Origin: Lignipirellula cremea
Lineage (GTDB): Bacteria > Planctomycetota > Planctomycetia > Pirellulales > Pirellulaceae
DNA: 64,000 nt
Assembly (NCBI RefSeq): GCF_007751035.1
Contig: NZ_CP036433.1
Coordinates: 2,275,001 to 2,339,000 of the forward strand
Direction: 5' to 3'
A program made the translations under genes and the position numbers. The notes beneath the pieces were generated by a model. It had not been told where the DNA came from. It saw only the letters and a program-made list of their open reading frames with translations, and made no database searches. Shown here one piece after another: positions 62,382-64,000 of the stretch (within the stretch, counting starts at the first letter, position 1; every line of letters begins with the position of its first letter).

Positions 62382-62660
62382 GTAACTGTGCTCCCACAGA
62401 ACAAGGGAAGAGTTTCAGAAACTGGTCGGTGCAAGGGAAAGCAGTCGCTTTTTGCTACGGATGTTGGCCCGTCTGGTTCCGCCCTGTTGCTCATGCTGAA
62501 TTTACCAGATCCCCAAACCCCTGGCGACTAGAAGAGGGGGAACGGCCACGCGTGTGCAGGCAGTCGCCGCATGTCGCCTGTGGATTCTGTGGCGGGCAGC
62601 GTGAAAGAGAACGTGCTGTGGTTAGAGAAACGCGATTGCCTGGGAAAGCAGCTGGCGTGA

Positions 62661-64000
62661 CTACTCTGCTTCGTATTCGAAGTCAATTTTCTTGTCGTCC
62701 TGGTACTCGATAAATCGCCGGAACTGCTCCTGGGTCAGCCGGCCGGTATCGATCACGCGGCTGCGTCTGTCGAAAAACACGGCGACCAGCTTGCCGTCGG
62801 GCAGCTTGCCCAGCCCGTCCAGCGGACTGGCCGGGTCGTAGGCGACGTCTTCGGGTTTGGTCCAGGGGACTGCCTTCTCTGGCGCCGCCTGGACGGCGCA
62901 GAGCGTATACGCCTGGCGCTTGGAGATCCAGAGTTCTGACGCTCCCTGTTCCAGCGGCGGTTTACGAAAACTACGAGGAGGTTCGAACGGCGAACCCCGA
63001 CCGGCAAACAGCAGGTACCGCGTGGTTCCGTCGCCCTGGTTGCCAAAGACGCGCGGCATTTCTTTCACCAGCTCCCGGTTATGCGGGCTATCCCAGGGCT
63101 CGTCGTGGTGGAACTTGTCGTACAGATCATACTCCCCCAGGAACGGCAGAATGGCGACGCGCCAGCTCAAGAGCGGGTTCCCTTCCTTGTCGCGAATGGC
63201 GCCTGGCGGGAAACTGAAATGACGGGTCTTGAAATCCCACATCGCCCGAGCGATATCCTCCAGGTTGTAGCGTGACTGGTGGAAGTTCAGGTAATGCTCA
63301 CGCAGCAGAGCGACCGCCGGACCGAGTGTTTCGGGCCAGTCCGCAAAGCCAGCCGGGGCCTTCGCCTGGCCGTGGATGACGGAGCCATCGCGGGTGAGCG
63401 TTGTTCCGGCAAAGAGGGCCGCAAACGCTTGTTGCGCCGTAAGCGTCGCCGCCGGATCGCCCTGGTTACTGGCGATCAGATCGAGCCCCGCCTGGCGCGC
63501 TGTGGCCCTGATGGAGTCGGCGAAGTCGACGACCTGCTGGGCCGTTTCTTCGTCGGGCAGTTCCAGGTCGAAGTGGAACAGTTCGCCTTCTTCGAGCTTG
63601 CCGTCCAGCGATCCGCCGCCGGAGAACGCCAGCAGTCGGGAGAGCTTTTCTTCCTGCGGTTTCAGCAGCGGGTACGGCGCAAGTTCCACGATCGCGCGTT
63701 CGGCGATGACGCCCGTTTCGTCGCTCGTTACAGCCCAGAACAGATCGTGGTGCAAGCCGCCCTGTTCCAGCAAGGACTCAAGCCGCTCGGGCGGCCCGGT
63801 CTGGTCAATCGCTCGCTTGAGGGCAATTGTCGAATCGGATCCGAGCACGACCGCGCCACGGAGGGCGTAATGGTAGTTCCCGCCCAGGTAAACTGTAAAA
63901 TCGCCAAAGACTCTCGACTCGGGGAAAATCGGCCCGCGCGGCGGCTTGGGCTCCAGGACGTAGGCGACGGCCGCTTCGTGCGAGAAAAACTCTCGGATTT
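62661..64000 (-). CDS. DUF1559-type protein, tandem paralog 3, 5' end outside window
   Basis: The leftward frame ends at 62661 and remains open through the window edge at 64000, so about 446 residues are visible and the start, with any lipoprotein signal, is missing. The family blocks are there: FHQSRYNLEDIARAMWDFKT, SFPPGAIRDKEGNPLLSWRV, EYDLYDKFHHDEPWDSPHNR, PEKAVPWTKPEDVAYDPASP and LDGLGKLPDGKLVAVFFDRR. It is more divergent from the other two than they are from each other. The internal GTG at 63848 is not the start, since homologous residues (FTVYLGGNYHYALRGAVVLG) continue upstream of it. Confidence 0.85.
   Translation of the reverse strand, partial: IREFFSHEAAVAYVLEPKPPRGPIFPESRVFGDFTVYLGGNYHYALRGAVVLGSDSTIALKRAIDQTGPPERLESLLEQGGLHHDLFWAVTSDETGVIAERAIVELAPYPLLKPQEEKLSRLLAFSGGGSLDGKLEEGELFHFDLELPDEETAQQVVDFADSIRATARQAGLDLIASNQGDPAATLTAQQAFAALFAGTTLTRDGSVIHGQAKAPAGFADWPETLGPAVALLREHYLNFHQSRYNLEDIARAMWDFKTRHFSFPPGAIRDKEGNPLLSWRVAILPFLGEYDLYDKFHHDEPWDSPHNRELVKEMPRVFGNQGDGTTRYLLFAGRGSPFEPPRSFRKPPLEQGASELWISKRQAYTLCAVQAAPEKAVPWTKPEDVAYDPASPLDGLGKLPDGKLVAVFFDRRSRVIDTGRLTQEQFRRFIEYQDDKKIDFEYEAE

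Noticed and set aside
1-64000. tRNA, rRNA, transposase, integrase or prophage genes
   Set aside because: I scanned for characteristic cloverleaf and catalytic motifs and saw none; negative by eye only, a dedicated tRNA search could still find one.

Overview
The window reads as a GC-rich planctomycete chromosome segment, most likely from the order Pirellulales. The evidence is family content rather than any marker gene. There are three Tat-type DUF1501 proteins, two DUF1549/DUF1553 proteins with a CxxCH motif, a DUF1080 protein and three tandem DUF1559 lipoproteins. An ECF42-type and a small planctomycete-style ECF sigma factor are also present. I see no rRNA, tRNA, CRISPR array, transposase or integrase, and no disrupted gene.

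Layout. 1-2529: truncated ECF42 sigma factor, DUF1080 protein, small secreted protein and a lone SAM-hydrolase C-terminal-like domain. 2848-6323: class III aminotransferase and biosynthetic arginine decarboxylase, followed by repeat elements and an intrinsic terminator. 7645-12209 (minus): dnaG-rpoD operon with a clear sigma70 promoter and a UUCG-loop terminator, then a COG1579 coiled-coil/zinc-ribbon gene. 12362-16103 (minus): WecA-like phosphoglycosyltransferase overlapping an O-antigen-ligase/TPR protein. 16673-22466 (plus): hisF, pilT, a PilB/GspE-like protein without a usable Walker A, a DUF4190-like membrane protein and a CinA with a degenerate amidase domain. 22508-26029: DUF1501 gene, mqnE (futalosine menaquinone pathway) and a TerB-like gene.

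26648-32073 (plus) is a candidate operon of DUF1549/DUF1553, DUF1501, WD40 and sialidase genes, followed by ruvB, a NarL-type regulator and a universal stress protein. 34774-40183 (minus) holds a toroid-fold CxxCH protein and then a three-gene regulatory module. That module is an ECF sigma factor, a membrane protein with a short cytoplasmic, anti-sigma-like N-terminus fused to exported DUF1549/DUF1553 domains, and DUF1501. It is my best candidate for an under-described system, because the sigma factor's partner appears to be the cell-surface machine itself.

40981-46403 holds a large RND/MMPL protein and a polytopic membrane protein. 46708-55386 (plus) is a flagellar operon: TPR protein, FlgN-like chaperone, FleS/FleR-like two-component pair, flgB, flgC, fliE, fliF. 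It stops at fliF with no fliG. 55519-58358 (minus) encodes a dual-receiver regulator and a receiver-kinase-receiver hybrid. 58740-64000 (minus) carries the three DUF1559 lipoprotein paralogs, the last running off the window.

A background feature is the many short tandem duplications (13-26 bp) at gene borders, and at least two families of dispersed inverted-repeat elements. All functions are read from sequence by eye; no database search was possible.
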